From NCBI RefSeq assembly GCF_002284575.1, contig NZ_NPKJ01000066.1, forward strand, positions 213,513-277,512: a stretch of DNA of 64,000 bases. Reading direction: 5' to 3'. Origin of the DNA: Mesorhizobium temperatum (GTDB lineage: Bacteria; Pseudomonadota; Alphaproteobacteria; Rhizobiales; Rhizobiaceae). Under the pieces are notes generated by a model. It had not been told where the DNA came from and ran no database searches. It saw only the letters and a program-made list of their open reading frames with translations. Positions 1 to 8,239 of the stretch are shown piece after piece. The number at the start of each line of letters is the position of its first letter. The stretch's first letter is position 1. The position numbers and the translations under genes are program-made.

Positions 1-2
1 TC

Positions 3-302
3 GAGGATGCGGCGATCGTCTGCGGCGCAAGCCCATTCGAAGCAAAACTCCGGGTCACCTTGCCGGCGATCAAGATCGGGATCTTCTCGGCGGCGATCTT
101 CGCCTTTCTCGCCTCATGGGACGAGGTGGTGGTCGCGATCTTCATGGCCAGCCCCACCTTGCAGACTTTGCCGGTCAAGATCTGGGGCAGCCTGCGCCAG
201 GATCTGAGCCCGGTCATCGCCGCGGCGTCCAGCCTTCTCGTTCTCCTGACGCTGAGCCTGATGATCGTAACCGCACTCATTCGGCGGAAATTGTCGAAAT
301 GA
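3..302 (+). CDS. ABC transporter permease, C-terminal part (polyamine/PotC type)
   Basis: This is the last 99 codons of an inner-membrane permease whose start lies left of the window. Reading frame 3 opens with the EAA-type loop (EDAAIVCGASPFEAKLRVTLP) that contacts the ATPase in importers. Two hydrophobic stretches follow (about residues 25-45 and 72-90), ending in a basic tail RRKLSK. The loop pattern and the partner ATPase suggest a spermidine/putrescine-like (PotC) transporter; the substrate cannot be told from this fragment. Its stop codon overlaps the ATPase start by four bases (ATGA at 299-302), so the two are translationally coupled. Confidence 0.8.
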   Translation, partial: EDAAIVCGASPFEAKLRVTLPAIKIGIFSAAIFAFLASWDEVVVAIFMASPTLQTLPVKIWGSLRQDLSPVIAAASSLLVLLTLSLMIVTALIRRKLSK

Positions 303-1375
303 TCGAACCGTTCCTCTTCATTCGCGACCTGCGCAAGACATTCGGCAGCTTCGTCGCCGTGCACGATGTCACGATCGATATACCCAAGGGCGAGTTCCTA
401 ACCTTTCTCGGCCCTTCCGGCTCCGGCAAGTCGACGACGCTCTACGTGATCGCCGGCTTTCAGCAGCCGACATCCGGCAACGTTCTTCTCGAAGGCAGGT
501 CGCTGTTGTCGGTGCCGTCGCACAAGCGCAATATCGGCATGGTGTTCCAGCGCTACACACTGTTCCAGCATCTCACGGTCGCCGAGAACGTTGCCTTTCC
601 GTTGCGCGTGCGCCGCCGGCCGGACGCCGAGGTGAAACGAAAAGTCACCGAGATGCTGTCGCTGGTGCGGCTCGAGAGTTTCGGCGGCCGATATCCTGGC
701 GCGCTGTCCGGCGGACAGCAGCAGCGCGTGGCGCTTGCCCGGGCGCTGGCCTACGATCCGCCGATCCTTCTGATGGACGAGCCGCTTTCGGCGCTCGACA
801 AGAAGCTGCGCGAGGAAATCCAGGCCGAGATACGGCGCATCCACCGCGAAACCGGCGTAACGATCCTGTACGTCACCCACGATCAGGACGAGGCGCTGCA
901 TCTTTCGGATCGCATCGCCTTGTTTCGGGACGGGCGCATCGAGCAGATCGGCACCGGTGAGGACCTCTATCTGAGACCTGCGAGCGAATTCGTGGCCAGC
1001 TTCATCGGAAATTCCAATTTCCTGCCGGCCGAACATCTTGAAACCGTCAACGGCTCCGCCACGATCCGCCTGGCCGATGGCTCGGTTGTCTCTGGGGTCA
1101 GGATCGATCAGGACTTCAGCCATGGCCAGAAGACCAGGCTGATGGTGCGACCGGAAGCGTTTCGGCTGAAACCCGGCCCGGCGACTGCCGGGCTTGCGGT
1201 CGAATTCATCGACACCGCTTTCTTCGGCGAACGGCGGCGCGTCATCGCGCGCACGGCCGCCGGCCAGGAGATCGACGTCAGGCCGACATCCGACATGGCG
1301 CAAGCACATGAAGGCATCGCCTCGCGCAGACAGATTTTTTTCGATCCCGCCGCCGCATTTCTGTTTCCGGCCTGA
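299..1375 (+). CDS. ABC transporter ATP-binding protein (polyamine/iron type, PotA-like)
   Basis: A 358-residue importer ATPase. Walker A GPSGSGKST is at residues 38-46, followed by the Q-loop (VFQRYTLFQ), signature LSGGQQQRVALARAL, Walker B ILLMDEPLSALD and the H-loop VTHDQ. The last 110 or so residues form the C-terminal TOBE/OB domain typical of PotA, FbpC and MalK proteins. An open frame continues upstream to 116, but the ATG at 299 fits the domain start and gives the usual 4-base overlap with the permease stop. It would energise uptake through the permease encoded just before it. The exact solute (polyamine, ferric ion or another cation-like ligand) is not determined here. Confidence 0.9.
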   Translation: MIEPFLFIRDLRKTFGSFVAVHDVTIDIPKGEFLTFLGPSGSGKSTTLYVIAGFQQPTSGNVLLEGRSLLSVPSHKRNIGMVFQRYTLFQHLTVAENVAFPLRVRRRPDAEVKRKVTEMLSLVRLESFGGRYPGALSGGQQQRVALARALAYDPPILLMDEPLSALDKKLREEIQAEIRRIHRETGVTILYVTHDQDEALHLSDRIALFRDGRIEQIGTGEDLYLRPASEFVASFIGNSNFLPAEHLETVNGSATIRLADGSVVSGVRIDQDFSHGQKTRLMVRPEAFRLKPGPATAGLAVEFIDTAFFGERRRVIARTAAGQEIDVRPTSDMAQAHEGIASRRQIFFDPAAAFLFPA

Positions 1376-1392
1376 CAGACGACAGTTTGACC

Positions 1393-1881
1393 TCAGCGCG
1401 GCGGATCAGCCGGCGGCTCGATGGTGACGCCGTATTTGGCGGCGATGGCCAAGACCTTTCCCATTTCCGGCATGCCGGCGGCGGTCGCGGCGTCCAATTC
1501 CGCAAACATCTGATCAAGGCCGCAACTCGGCGCGCAAAAGACGAGCACGCGGGCCGGCTTGTCGCCGACATTGCGGATGGCATGGCGCCGGCCGCGTGAG
1601 CCGAAGAAGAAACCGCCGGGCGCAACGCGATGGGGCGCGGATTCGCCCTCGAATTCGATGACGAGTTCGCCGCTCAGCACATAGAAGGCTTCATCCTCAC
1701 GGGCATGGGTGTGCGGTGGTACTCCCGCGCCCGGCGGAACCACGGACTCCCAAAGCGAGAAGGACCCCTCTGTCTCGGCGCCGGTGGCTTTGTAGATATG
1801 GGTGATGCTCAGAACGTTGAGCGTCGAGCCGACCGCCGGCTCGCGAACGAACGGCTCGGCTGCTTTAACTTTGGCATCCAT
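1393..1881 (-). CDS. Cupin-domain protein
   Basis: A 162-residue single-domain cupin. The first cupin motif is visible as PPHTHAREDEAFYVLSGE, with His-His-Glu metal ligands, and the second motif is in APGGFFFGSRGRRHAIRN. Such proteins are either small dioxygenases/isomerases or ligand-binding proteins; nothing in the sequence decides which. An in-frame extension reaches 1965, but the ATG at 1881 has a good ribosome site (AAAGGAG, six bases before it) and starts the conserved part. The gene is divergent from the LysR gene at 1994, so it is a likely target of that regulator. Its end faces the ABC ATPase gene, with only 17 bases between them. Confidence 0.8.
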   Translation of the reverse strand: MDAKVKAAEPFVREPAVGSTLNVLSITHIYKATGAETEGSFSLWESVVPPGAGVPPHTHAREDEAFYVLSGELVIEFEGESAPHRVAPGGFFFGSRGRRHAIRNVGDKPARVLVFCAPSCGLDQMFAELDAATAAGMPEMGKVLAIAAKYGVTIEPPADPPR

Positions 1882-1959
1882 CGTCGATCTCCTTTGCGGT
1901 TCAGGTGGCTCACCAAGAGATAGGCCCGTGCTCGCCCGTCGATTAGCCGGAATTGTATA

Positions 1960-1972
1960 GGACATTCTGTCC
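1960..1972. promoter_or_regulatory. Inverted repeat in the cupin/LysR intergenic region, possible operator
   Basis: The bases GGACATTCTGTCC form a 5-base inverted repeat around a 3-base centre, 21 bases before the LysR start. A further GGACA half-copy follows at 1981-1985. LysR regulators commonly bind dyads in such divergent gaps, so this is a plausible site for autoregulation and control of the cupin gene. This is inference from position and symmetry only. Confidence 0.4.
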
Positions 1973-1993
1973 GGATTTCAGGACAATCGGGAA

Positions 1994-2902
1994 ATGGACC
2001 CGCTCGACGGCATCGCGGCGTTCGCTCGCGTCGTGGACAGCGGCAGCTTCTCGACTGCGGCAGATCGGCTCGGACTCTCCAAATCCGCCGTCAGCGCCCA
2101 TGTGCAGCGGCTCGAGGAGCGGCTGGGCATTCGCCTCCTCAACCGCACCACGCGTCGACTCTCGATGACCGAAGCGGGCGCAGCTTACTACCGCCACTGC
2201 GCGCGGATTCTCGCCGAAGCTGAAGCTGCGGAACGAGAGGCGAGCGCGCTGCAGCGCGAACCGCGTGGTACGCTTCGCATTTCGGCGCCCGACAGCTTCG
2301 GCTGGATGCATGTGGCGCCGGCCGTTCCCGAGTTCCTGAGGCGCTATCCGGAACTTTCCGTCGATATTGCTTTGAGCCCGGCGCATGTGAGCCTGGTCGA
2401 TGAGGGGCTCGATCTGGCGATCCGCATCGGCGTGCTCGAGGATTCGCCGCTTGTCGTGCGCAAGCTCGCGCCATCCCGGCTCGTCGCCTGTGCTGCACCC
2501 GCTTATCTCGACAAGCATGGAATGCCGCGCGAGCCGGGCGACCTTGCCAAGCACAACTGCCTCTGCACCAGCCTTTTGCCTTGGGGCGATGAATGGCGCC
2601 TTGCCGGCAAAATTGGCGAGGCGCGCGTGGCCGTGGGCGGCAGCTTTCGCAGCAACAATGCGGAGATGCTGCGCGTTGCGGCGCTCGACGGCATCGGCAT
2701 TGCCCTACTGCCCACGTGGGCGGTAGCGGAGCCGCTGCGCACTGGCGCGCTGCGACGCGTGCTTGATGCCTGGGAGCCTCCAGCCAGCACGATCTACGCC
2801 GTCTATCCCAGCAACAGGCTCATGTCGATGAAGGTCCGAGCCTTCGTCGACCATCTTGCGCGATGCATAGGGCGCACGCCGTATTGGGATGAAGGCCTTT
2901 GA
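1994..2902 (+). CDS. LysR-family transcriptional regulator
   Basis: A 302-residue regulator of the usual LysR length. The N-terminal winged helix-turn-helix (about residues 1-60) reads DGIAAFARVVDSGSFSTAAD, then SKSAVSAHVQRLEERLGIRL and LNRTTRRLSMTEAG. The rest is the two-lobed periplasmic-binding-like effector domain (about 90-295). The sequence resembles the large group close to DsdC/AaeR-like regulators annotated only as LysR. It is divergent from the cupin gene, and the 112-base gap holds a dyad (1960-1972). The simplest reading is control of the cupin gene and of itself; the inducer is unknown. Confidence 0.9.
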   Translation: MDPLDGIAAFARVVDSGSFSTAADRLGLSKSAVSAHVQRLEERLGIRLLNRTTRRLSMTEAGAAYYRHCARILAEAEAAEREASALQREPRGTLRISAPDSFGWMHVAPAVPEFLRRYPELSVDIALSPAHVSLVDEGLDLAIRIGVLEDSPLVVRKLAPSRLVACAAPAYLDKHGMPREPGDLAKHNCLCTSLLPWGDEWRLAGKIGEARVAVGGSFRSNNAEMLRVAALDGIGIALLPTWAVAEPLRTGALRRVLDAWEPPASTIYAVYPSNRLMSMKVRAFVDHLARCIGRTPYWDEGL

Positions 2903-3340
2903 GAAGAGCGCCCATTTTGGATCGTTTTGAGCTAGCCCATTGATCCAGCCTCGCAAGTTTGTCTCTGAATACGGTCAAGAACCGCCTCGCCACCGGTCGG
3001 AAAACTTGCGGTCTTAACTTCAAAAGGGAATTGGGCGGGTTGAAATTTCCTCAGCTTTGTCCACTTCGGTATCAATTGCCCGACTGGTGCGACCTCCGGC
3101 GAAAACAGCGCGATCGAATTGACGAGAAAAATACCGTCAGCGGTGCTGGAGACAACGTCGAAGAGCGTGGCGGCCTGAAGCGTACCGAGAGGTGTTGCGT
3201 ACCGAGGCTACGTCGGCTGCGAGGTGAGTTTGGCCGCAAAAGCATCGCTTATGTGGCCGTCAAACCGGCAGCCGCGCAGCCCTCAGTAGCGAAGACCGCC
3301 GCGTTGCGCCGGCTCTCACTCGCGATAGCTGGAGCATCTG
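2903..3340. other. Gene-poor gap
   Basis: I find no convincing gene in these 438 bases. An open frame on the plus strand (2959-3369) has a basic, low-complexity translation, runs into the arginase-like gene and has no recognisable domain. The segment just before 3341 carries the likely ribosome site (TGGAG) for the arginase-like gene. Confidence 0.5.
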
Positions 3341-4237
3341 ATGCCGACCCGCCCCTATGCCATCCTTGAAGCGCCGTCCTCGCTGGGTCTGGCGACCGAC
3401 GGCGTGGAGGGCTTGCCCGGTCGGCTGCTGGAACTGGGCCTCGCCGAACGCATCCATGCGCGCAGCGCCGGGCGGCTGGCCGTCCCGCCGAAGGACCCGA
3501 AGCCCGACCCTGCCACCCTGACGCTGAATGCCAACGCGATCGCGGCGTGGTCGCCGAAGCTCGCCGACGCCGTGGAGGAGGTGCTGGACGCTGGCGAGTT
3601 CCCGGTGGTGCTGGGCGGCGACTGTACGATCTTGCTGGGTCCGATGCTCGCGCTGCGCCGGCGCGGTCGCTACGGCCTGTTCTTCATCGACGGTCACGCC
3701 GACTTCTTCCAGCCGGAAGCGGAGCCCAACAGCGAAGGCGCGTCGATGGACCTGGCCCTCGTCACCGGCTACGGGCCGGCGCTGCTGAGCGACCTGGAGG
3801 GCCGCCGCCCGTTGGTTCGCTCCGCGGACGCTGTCGCCTTCGCATTTCGCGACCACGAGGACCAGGCCGAATTCGGCAGCCAGCCCTTGCCAGCGGAGCT
3901 CATGGCCTACGATCTGCACGCCATCCGCCGCCTGGGCGTCGAATCCGCCGCCCGGGCGGCCGTTGGCCACCTGACGCGGGCGGAACTCGACGGCTTTTTC
4001 ATCCATCTCGACGCCGATTGTCTCGATGATGCGATTATGCCGGCGGTCGATTTCCGCGTACCGGGCGGGCTCTCGTGGGACGAGTTGTCGGCGGCGCTCC
4101 AGATCATCCTGGCGAGCGGAAAGGCGGTCGGACTCGAGGTCACCATCTACAATCCGCGCCTTGACGAGGACGGCAGCGCCGGCCATGGCCTTGCTGACGT
4201 CCTGGCCGCAGCCCTCGGCACAGCCGCACCCGCTTAG
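3341..4237 (+). CDS. Arginase/ureohydrolase-fold family protein
   Basis: A 298-residue protein of the arginase/agmatinase/formimidoylglutamase fold. The metal-site motifs are visible as GGDC (92-95), DGHAD (117-121) and LDADCLDD (Asp224 and Asp226). The substrate-loop pattern EGASMDLALVTG follows the second motif. In typical ureohydrolases the first motif is GGDH; here the metal-binding His is Cys95, while the D-x-H-x-D and D-x-D ligands remain. That suggests altered metal binding or a non-arginase subfamily. The gene stands alone, with an ATG start preceded by TGGAG, and converges on the alpha/beta hydrolase gene 28 bases downstream. Confidence 0.8.
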   Translation: MPTRPYAILEAPSSLGLATDGVEGLPGRLLELGLAERIHARSAGRLAVPPKDPKPDPATLTLNANAIAAWSPKLADAVEEVLDAGEFPVVLGGDCTILLGPMLALRRRGRYGLFFIDGHADFFQPEAEPNSEGASMDLALVTGYGPALLSDLEGRRPLVRSADAVAFAFRDHEDQAEFGSQPLPAELMAYDLHAIRRLGVESAARAAVGHLTRAELDGFFIHLDADCLDDAIMPAVDFRVPGGLSWDELSAALQIILASGKAVGLEVTIYNPRLDEDGSAGHGLADVLAAALGTAAPA

Positions 4238-4265
4238 TACGGGCAAATCCGACACCGTGACCCAT

Positions 4266-5126
4266 TCACCTGGACCGGCCCGTTTCCCTGTTGATGAAAT
4301 CAAGGATCAGGTGAGCTGCCGTTTCCGCACGGGTTTCGAGCAGGAGATGACCGGCGTCGAGGATATGGGCGTCCATGCGGGGAAGCGCCTCGATCCAACT
4401 CATGGTTTCGGCGAGTTCGAAGAAGGGGTCATGGCGACCCCACACCATCAGTGCAGGCGGCTGATAGGTTTGCAGATAGCCCTGGATCTCTGCGAAGCGG
4501 CGCACATAGTTTCCATAGTCCGCCAGGAGGGCACGTTGTGCCTCGAGCCGTCCCGGCAGGCTCATCACGCGCCAGTCCTCATCCCAGTTTTCGGCAGCCA
4601 TGGACTTTGCGACATCGTCGGGCAGGCCCCCGACATACTGATACCGTGTCCCTTCCCAGGTCAGATGAGCGGTGGCGGCGGCCTCATTCTCCGCGGTAGG
4701 CTTCGACCAAAAGGCGATGGTGTCTGCCCATTGGCGGCCGAACCCACTGGTATGAGCGTTGGCATTCTGGATGATCAGACCCGTCACCAGCGCGGGTGCA
4801 TGCATCGCGACATGAAAGCCGACTGGCGCGCCGAAATCGTGAAGGTAGATGAAGCGAGGACCGACGGAGAAGTGGTCGAGGACTTCGAGGATTGCGTTCC
4901 CCATTGCTTCGAAGGATGTCGAGGCGAGGACATCGGACTCCCCGAACCCCGGAAGATCGGGAGCGATGACGAACAGGTCGTCGAGGAGCATCGGGGCCAG
5001 ACGCCGGAACGTGCGCGCTGAGCTGGGAAAGCCGTGCAGCAGCAATAGGGCGGGACTGGAGGGATCCCCTCCGACATCCACCGCGAGACGGCTTCCGCCC
5101 ATGACACGAAGATAGTGCCGGATCAT
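4266..5126 (-). CDS. Alpha/beta hydrolase, epoxide hydrolase/haloalkane dehalogenase-like
   Basis: A 286-residue cytoplasmic alpha/beta hydrolase. The oxyanion motif HGFPSS is at 31-36. The nucleophile elbow reads LHDFGAPVG, placing Asp97 where serine esterases have Ser. Asp nucleophiles at this position mark epoxide hydrolases and haloalkane dehalogenases. The acid is probably the Asp in WGRHDPFF and the catalytic His is in DAGHLLLE. The ATG at 5126 has an excellent ribosome site (AAGGAGG). No neighbour helps to choose a substrate; the next gene upstream is a decayed LuxR regulator. Confidence 0.8.
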   Translation of the reverse strand: MIRHYLRVMGGSRLAVDVGGDPSSPALLLLHGFPSSARTFRRLAPMLLDDLFVIAPDLPGFGESDVLASTSFEAMGNAILEVLDHFSVGPRFIYLHDFGAPVGFHVAMHAPALVTGLIIQNANAHTSGFGRQWADTIAFWSKPTAENEAAATAHLTWEGTRYQYVGGLPDDVAKSMAAENWDEDWRVMSLPGRLEAQRALLADYGNYVRRFAEIQGYLQTYQPPALMVWGRHDPFFELAETMSWIEALPRMDAHILDAGHLLLETRAETAAHLILDFINRETGRSR

Positions 5127-5386
5127 CGCAGGCCTCCTTCTCTCACCGAGCCATTGCTCGTTTCGCCCGCCTTTCTCCCGGATTTATTCTAAATCTATGG
5201 GTTACGTCGCGCCATAGCGTGCTTGCGGATACGCTCGTACGGGCAAAATCACTCCCAGTCGATTGCTTTTTAGGGACAATCTGTTTCCTCACACAGGCGC
5301 CGTCGGACTCTTCGGGATCCCAGCTTTCCACCTGTCTCCCCGAATGATCCCGCGCCCTACCCGCCCCCCGGTCCAGGCATGATCCC

Positions 5387-5811
5387 GTGATCAGCTATCT
5401 GCTCGATACCAGGATGACCTGCGGCGTCACCGTGCCCATCCGTCTTGCCGGCGGGGATCTGGCCACGTTCACCGCGATCCGCGCCGACCCCGAGACCGGG
5501 TTCGAGGCCGAAGCAGGCAGTTCATCGCCGAAATCGGCGATCTGGGCCATCTTTTGCACGACTCCGTCTATGCCGGTTTCGATGCCGGAATCCGCACCTG
5601 CCAATATGTCCATCTGACGTCGCGCGAGCGTCAGTGCCTGCGCCTCGCCGCCGCCGGACTGACGGCCAAGCAGGTCGCGCGCGAGATTGGCCGCGCGGTG
5701 CCGACTGCAACGCTGCATCTCAATGCGGCGACGCGCAAGCTTGGCGCGCGAAACCGCTTCCACGCCATCGCGCTGGCTGCCCACTACCGGCTGCTCGCGC
5801 CGGAGCATTGA
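5387..5811 (+). pseudogene. Truncated and frameshifted LuxR-type (autoinducer-binding) regulator
   Basis: Two adjacent frames together give the second half of a LuxR-type quorum-sensing regulator. The frame from 5387 encodes the end of an autoinducer-binding domain (GVTVPIRLAGGDLATFTAI). After a frame change near 5515-5520 it continues as FIAEIGDLGHLLHDSVYAG, then the LuxR helix-turn-helix LTSRERQCLRLAAAGLTAKQ up to 5811. The N-terminal 80-100 residues of a normal 240-residue protein are missing upstream. No luxI-like synthase is nearby. The gene is therefore probably dead; a sequencing error could explain the frameshift but not the lost N-terminus. Confidence 0.7.
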
Positions 5812-5968
5812 GGCTCTCCGCCTGAGGGCCACCGGCCCCGCCAGGGCAAACCTATAAATAGTGCTAGCTGTAAATGCGCCGGGCCGCTTAGTACCGTCGG
5901 CCGCAAACGAGGCTTGGGAGGGTCCGTCACTATGGTTCCTGCCGCGCCATGACGCGGAGCTTGGAACT

Positions 5969-6868
5969 GTGACGGCACATGCGACCACCGAAGGATTTAG
6001 CGACTACAGGGGTTACCGCACCTGGTATCGCGTAATCGGCGATCTCAACTCGGGGAAGTTGCCATTGGTCGTCGCTCATGGCGGGCCGGGTTGCACGCAT
6101 GACTATGTCGATTCGTTCAAGGAGTTGGCCGATACCGGGCGGGCCGTCATCCACTACGATCAGATCGGCAACGGCAAATCGACCCATCTGCCCGACAAGG
6201 GCGGCGACTTCTGGACCGTCGATTTCTTCCTGGGCGAACTCGACGCGCTGCTCGCTCACATTGGCGTAGCCGACCGTTACGCCCTGCTCGGCCAATCCTG
6301 GGGCGGCATACTCTCGGCTGAACATGCCGTGCGACGCCCCGCCGGACTCAAAGCATTGATCCTGGCCAATTCGCTGGCCTCAATGGCGCTATGGATGGAA
6401 GGCGCGCTGCAATTGCGCGCCGGGCTGCCGGCCGATGTGCAAAATGCACTTGACCGGCACGAGGCAGCCGGAACCACCGATCACCCGGATTATGTTGCGG
6501 CAACCAAAGCCTTCTATGACCGCCACGTCTGCCGTGTCCTTCCGACGCCGCCGGAAGTCGCCCGGACATTCGCGGCAATCGAGGAGGATCCGACGGTTTA
6601 TCACACCATGAACGGACCCAATGAATTCCACGTCATCGGCACCATGCGGAACTGGACCATCGTCGAGCGCCTGCATCTGATCGAGGCGCCAACCCTGGCG
6701 TTCCGCGGATTTTACGACGAAGCGACCGAGGCCTGCGTCCAGCCCTTTCTCGATCATATTCCCGACGTCGAAGGCATGGTCTTCCCGAATTCCAGCCATA
6801 TGCCGCATGTCGAGGAGAAGGACGATTGCCTCGCCGCCGTCGGACGCTTTGTGGCCAAATACGATTGA
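5969..6868 (+). CDS. Proline iminopeptidase-family alpha/beta hydrolase
   Basis: A hydrolase of about 299 residues, counted from the GTG at 5969. The motif HGGPG (37-41) and nucleophile elbow GQSWGG (Ser110) are the hallmarks of the proline iminopeptidase (S33) family. The acid lies near RGFYDEAT and the His in NSSHMPHVEE. These enzymes release N-terminal proline or act as amino acid amidases or esterases in the cytoplasm. The frame stays open to a GTG at 5861, but that extension has no family character and would begin only 50 bases after the LuxR remnant; the later start fits the family length. It converges on the esterase gene at 6932. Confidence 0.8.
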   Translation: MTAHATTEGFSDYRGYRTWYRVIGDLNSGKLPLVVAHGGPGCTHDYVDSFKELADTGRAVIHYDQIGNGKSTHLPDKGGDFWTVDFFLGELDALLAHIGVADRYALLGQSWGGILSAEHAVRRPAGLKALILANSLASMALWMEGALQLRAGLPADVQNALDRHEAAGTTDHPDYVAATKAFYDRHVCRVLPTPPEVARTFAAIEEDPTVYHTMNGPNEFHVIGTMRNWTIVERLHLIEAPTLAFRGFYDEATEACVQPFLDHIPDVEGMVFPNSSHMPHVEEKDDCLAAVGRFVAKYD

Positions 6869-6931
6869 GGTCCGCGCTCCACAGCAGCCTATCTTTGCAC
6901 AAGCTTATCGTGCCGGGCTTGGCCATTGCAT

Positions 6932-7789
6932 TCATCTTGATGCGTTCCGTCGTTCCTTGAGCGCCTGGGCCAGGAAATCCTTGACCGGATCGAGAACCGC
7001 GTCGCGTTCGTGGGCTACCCCGGGCAGCAAATCAAAGCGTACGCGCGCACCCGCTTGCTCGAACGATCGACACAACGTCCTGAGGCGTTCCGGCCTCGTT
7101 TGTCCTGCATCGTTGGCGCCCGGCATCCAATGGGTGCTGCCTTGGACATGCGTGATTTCCCAGGTCTCCAGGTCGGCATCGCCGACGATCATCTGGACAG
7201 GCACTTTTGCCAGCGCTGCGGCGTCGAAGGTGATGCCGAATTTCTCCGGCAGGTCACGAATGCCCACCCACCAGTCCCGCGCGGGATCGAGCAAGGTCAC
7301 GGAGCCCGGCGCGCCGATCGAAGCCGCCCATAGCCTGTCGGGATGGAGGATGGCGAAGCGATGGGTGAAATGCCCGCCACCGGAAAATCCAAACATGGCG
7401 AACCGGGTCCAGTCCTGACGGTATTTGGCGCTGACCTCCTCGATTATGGCGAGCAGCACCTGATCGTAGCGGATGTCGCCCTCGATCATGTATTTGTATC
7501 CGCTGCGGGCGTCGTCGCCGAGAACGCCGATTGGAAACAGCGGGCACAAAATGGCGCACTCGTTCCAGCGTCCGAATTCGGCGAATGCGTCGCGGAAGCC
7601 CAGGAACGAGGTGCGGCCAGTACCATGGACAGCCACCAGCAGGTCGACTTTGGCGCCTTCCCCAACCGCGGGCGGTACATACAGACAATAATGGAAGCGT
7701 GGGTCTGATTTGGAAGCAAAGATGGCGGTCGCGCCAAGATCGTATGTAGCGCGACCGCGATCCGCGAATCCCGTGGCGATGCTGGTCAA
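6932..7789 (-). CDS. Alpha/beta hydrolase, esterase/depolymerase-like
   Basis: A 285-residue alpha/beta hydrolase without a signal peptide. The core shows VAVHGTGRT (oxyanion region, 53-60) and the nucleophile elbow GFSGGG (Ser136), then VGDADLETW and the C-terminal His in LPGVAHERDA. The pattern resembles polyhydroxyalkanoate-depolymerase-like or acetyl-esterase-like hydrolases; the substrate is unknown. The start is a TTG at 7789 preceded by GAGGAG nine bases upstream. It follows a decayed peptide-binding-protein gene by only 12 bases, so it was probably once the next gene of a peptide ABC transporter operon. Confidence 0.7.
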   Translation of the reverse strand: MTSIATGFADRGRATYDLGATAIFASKSDPRFHYCLYVPPAVGEGAKVDLLVAVHGTGRTSFLGFRDAFAEFGRWNECAILCPLFPIGVLGDDARSGYKYMIEGDIRYDQVLLAIIEEVSAKYRQDWTRFAMFGFSGGGHFTHRFAILHPDRLWAASIGAPGSVTLLDPARDWWVGIRDLPEKFGITFDAAALAKVPVQMIVGDADLETWEITHVQGSTHWMPGANDAGQTRPERLRTLCRSFEQAGARVRFDLLPGVAHERDAVLDPVKDFLAQALKERRNASR

Positions 7790-7801
7790 GTCTACAACTC
7801 C

Positions 7802-8200
7802 TCAGCCAGTCTTGTCATTCACAGCCAGCGTATACTGTTCGGTCCGCGTCGTGAACTGAAGGTCCTTCCGGGCAGCCAAGAGAGGACCGAGGACCTCGTA
7901 GCGCATCGGGATCAGGGCGACGTCGTTGAAGACGATCTCGCTGAGTTCCGAGAGCATCTTTTCGCGCTTGGCATCGTCCAGCGTCCGCTTAGCCACAGCC
8001 AGTTTGGCATCGAGATCGGGATTTGAATAGCGGCCCGAATTTGCGTTGCCCAATACCGGCATCCGGGTTCTGCGTCGTGACCAGCGCTGTCATCGTGGGC
8101 ATCCGCCTTATCGGCATAAACCGACCAGCATAAGCGAACTGGGCGACATGGTAGCCCGGGCTGCCCATCGTATTTCCGCCGCCCTTGGCTTTCGCTCGCC
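7802..8200 (-). pseudogene. Remnant of a peptide/nickel-type ABC substrate-binding protein (family 5), 3' end
   Basis: The minus strand encodes the last 80 or so residues of a family-5 binding protein, including the diagnostic GRYSNPDLDAKLAVAK and a tail resembling IPMRYEVLGPLLAARKDLQF. Just upstream, in another frame, the match continues as TALVTTQNPDAGI, so there is a frameshift near 8055. Further upstream the match fades and the cyclase gene begins at 8240. About 80 percent of the gene (normally 500 or so residues) is gone. No matching permease genes remain here. Confidence 0.7.
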
Positions 8201-8239
8201 GGCTGCCAATGACATAGCGAGTTGAACTGGTGCCAAGCA

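Noticed and set aside
2959..3369. Possible 136-residue protein before the arginase-like gene
   Set aside because: Basic low-complexity translation, no ribosome site of note, and it overlaps the start of a well-supported gene.
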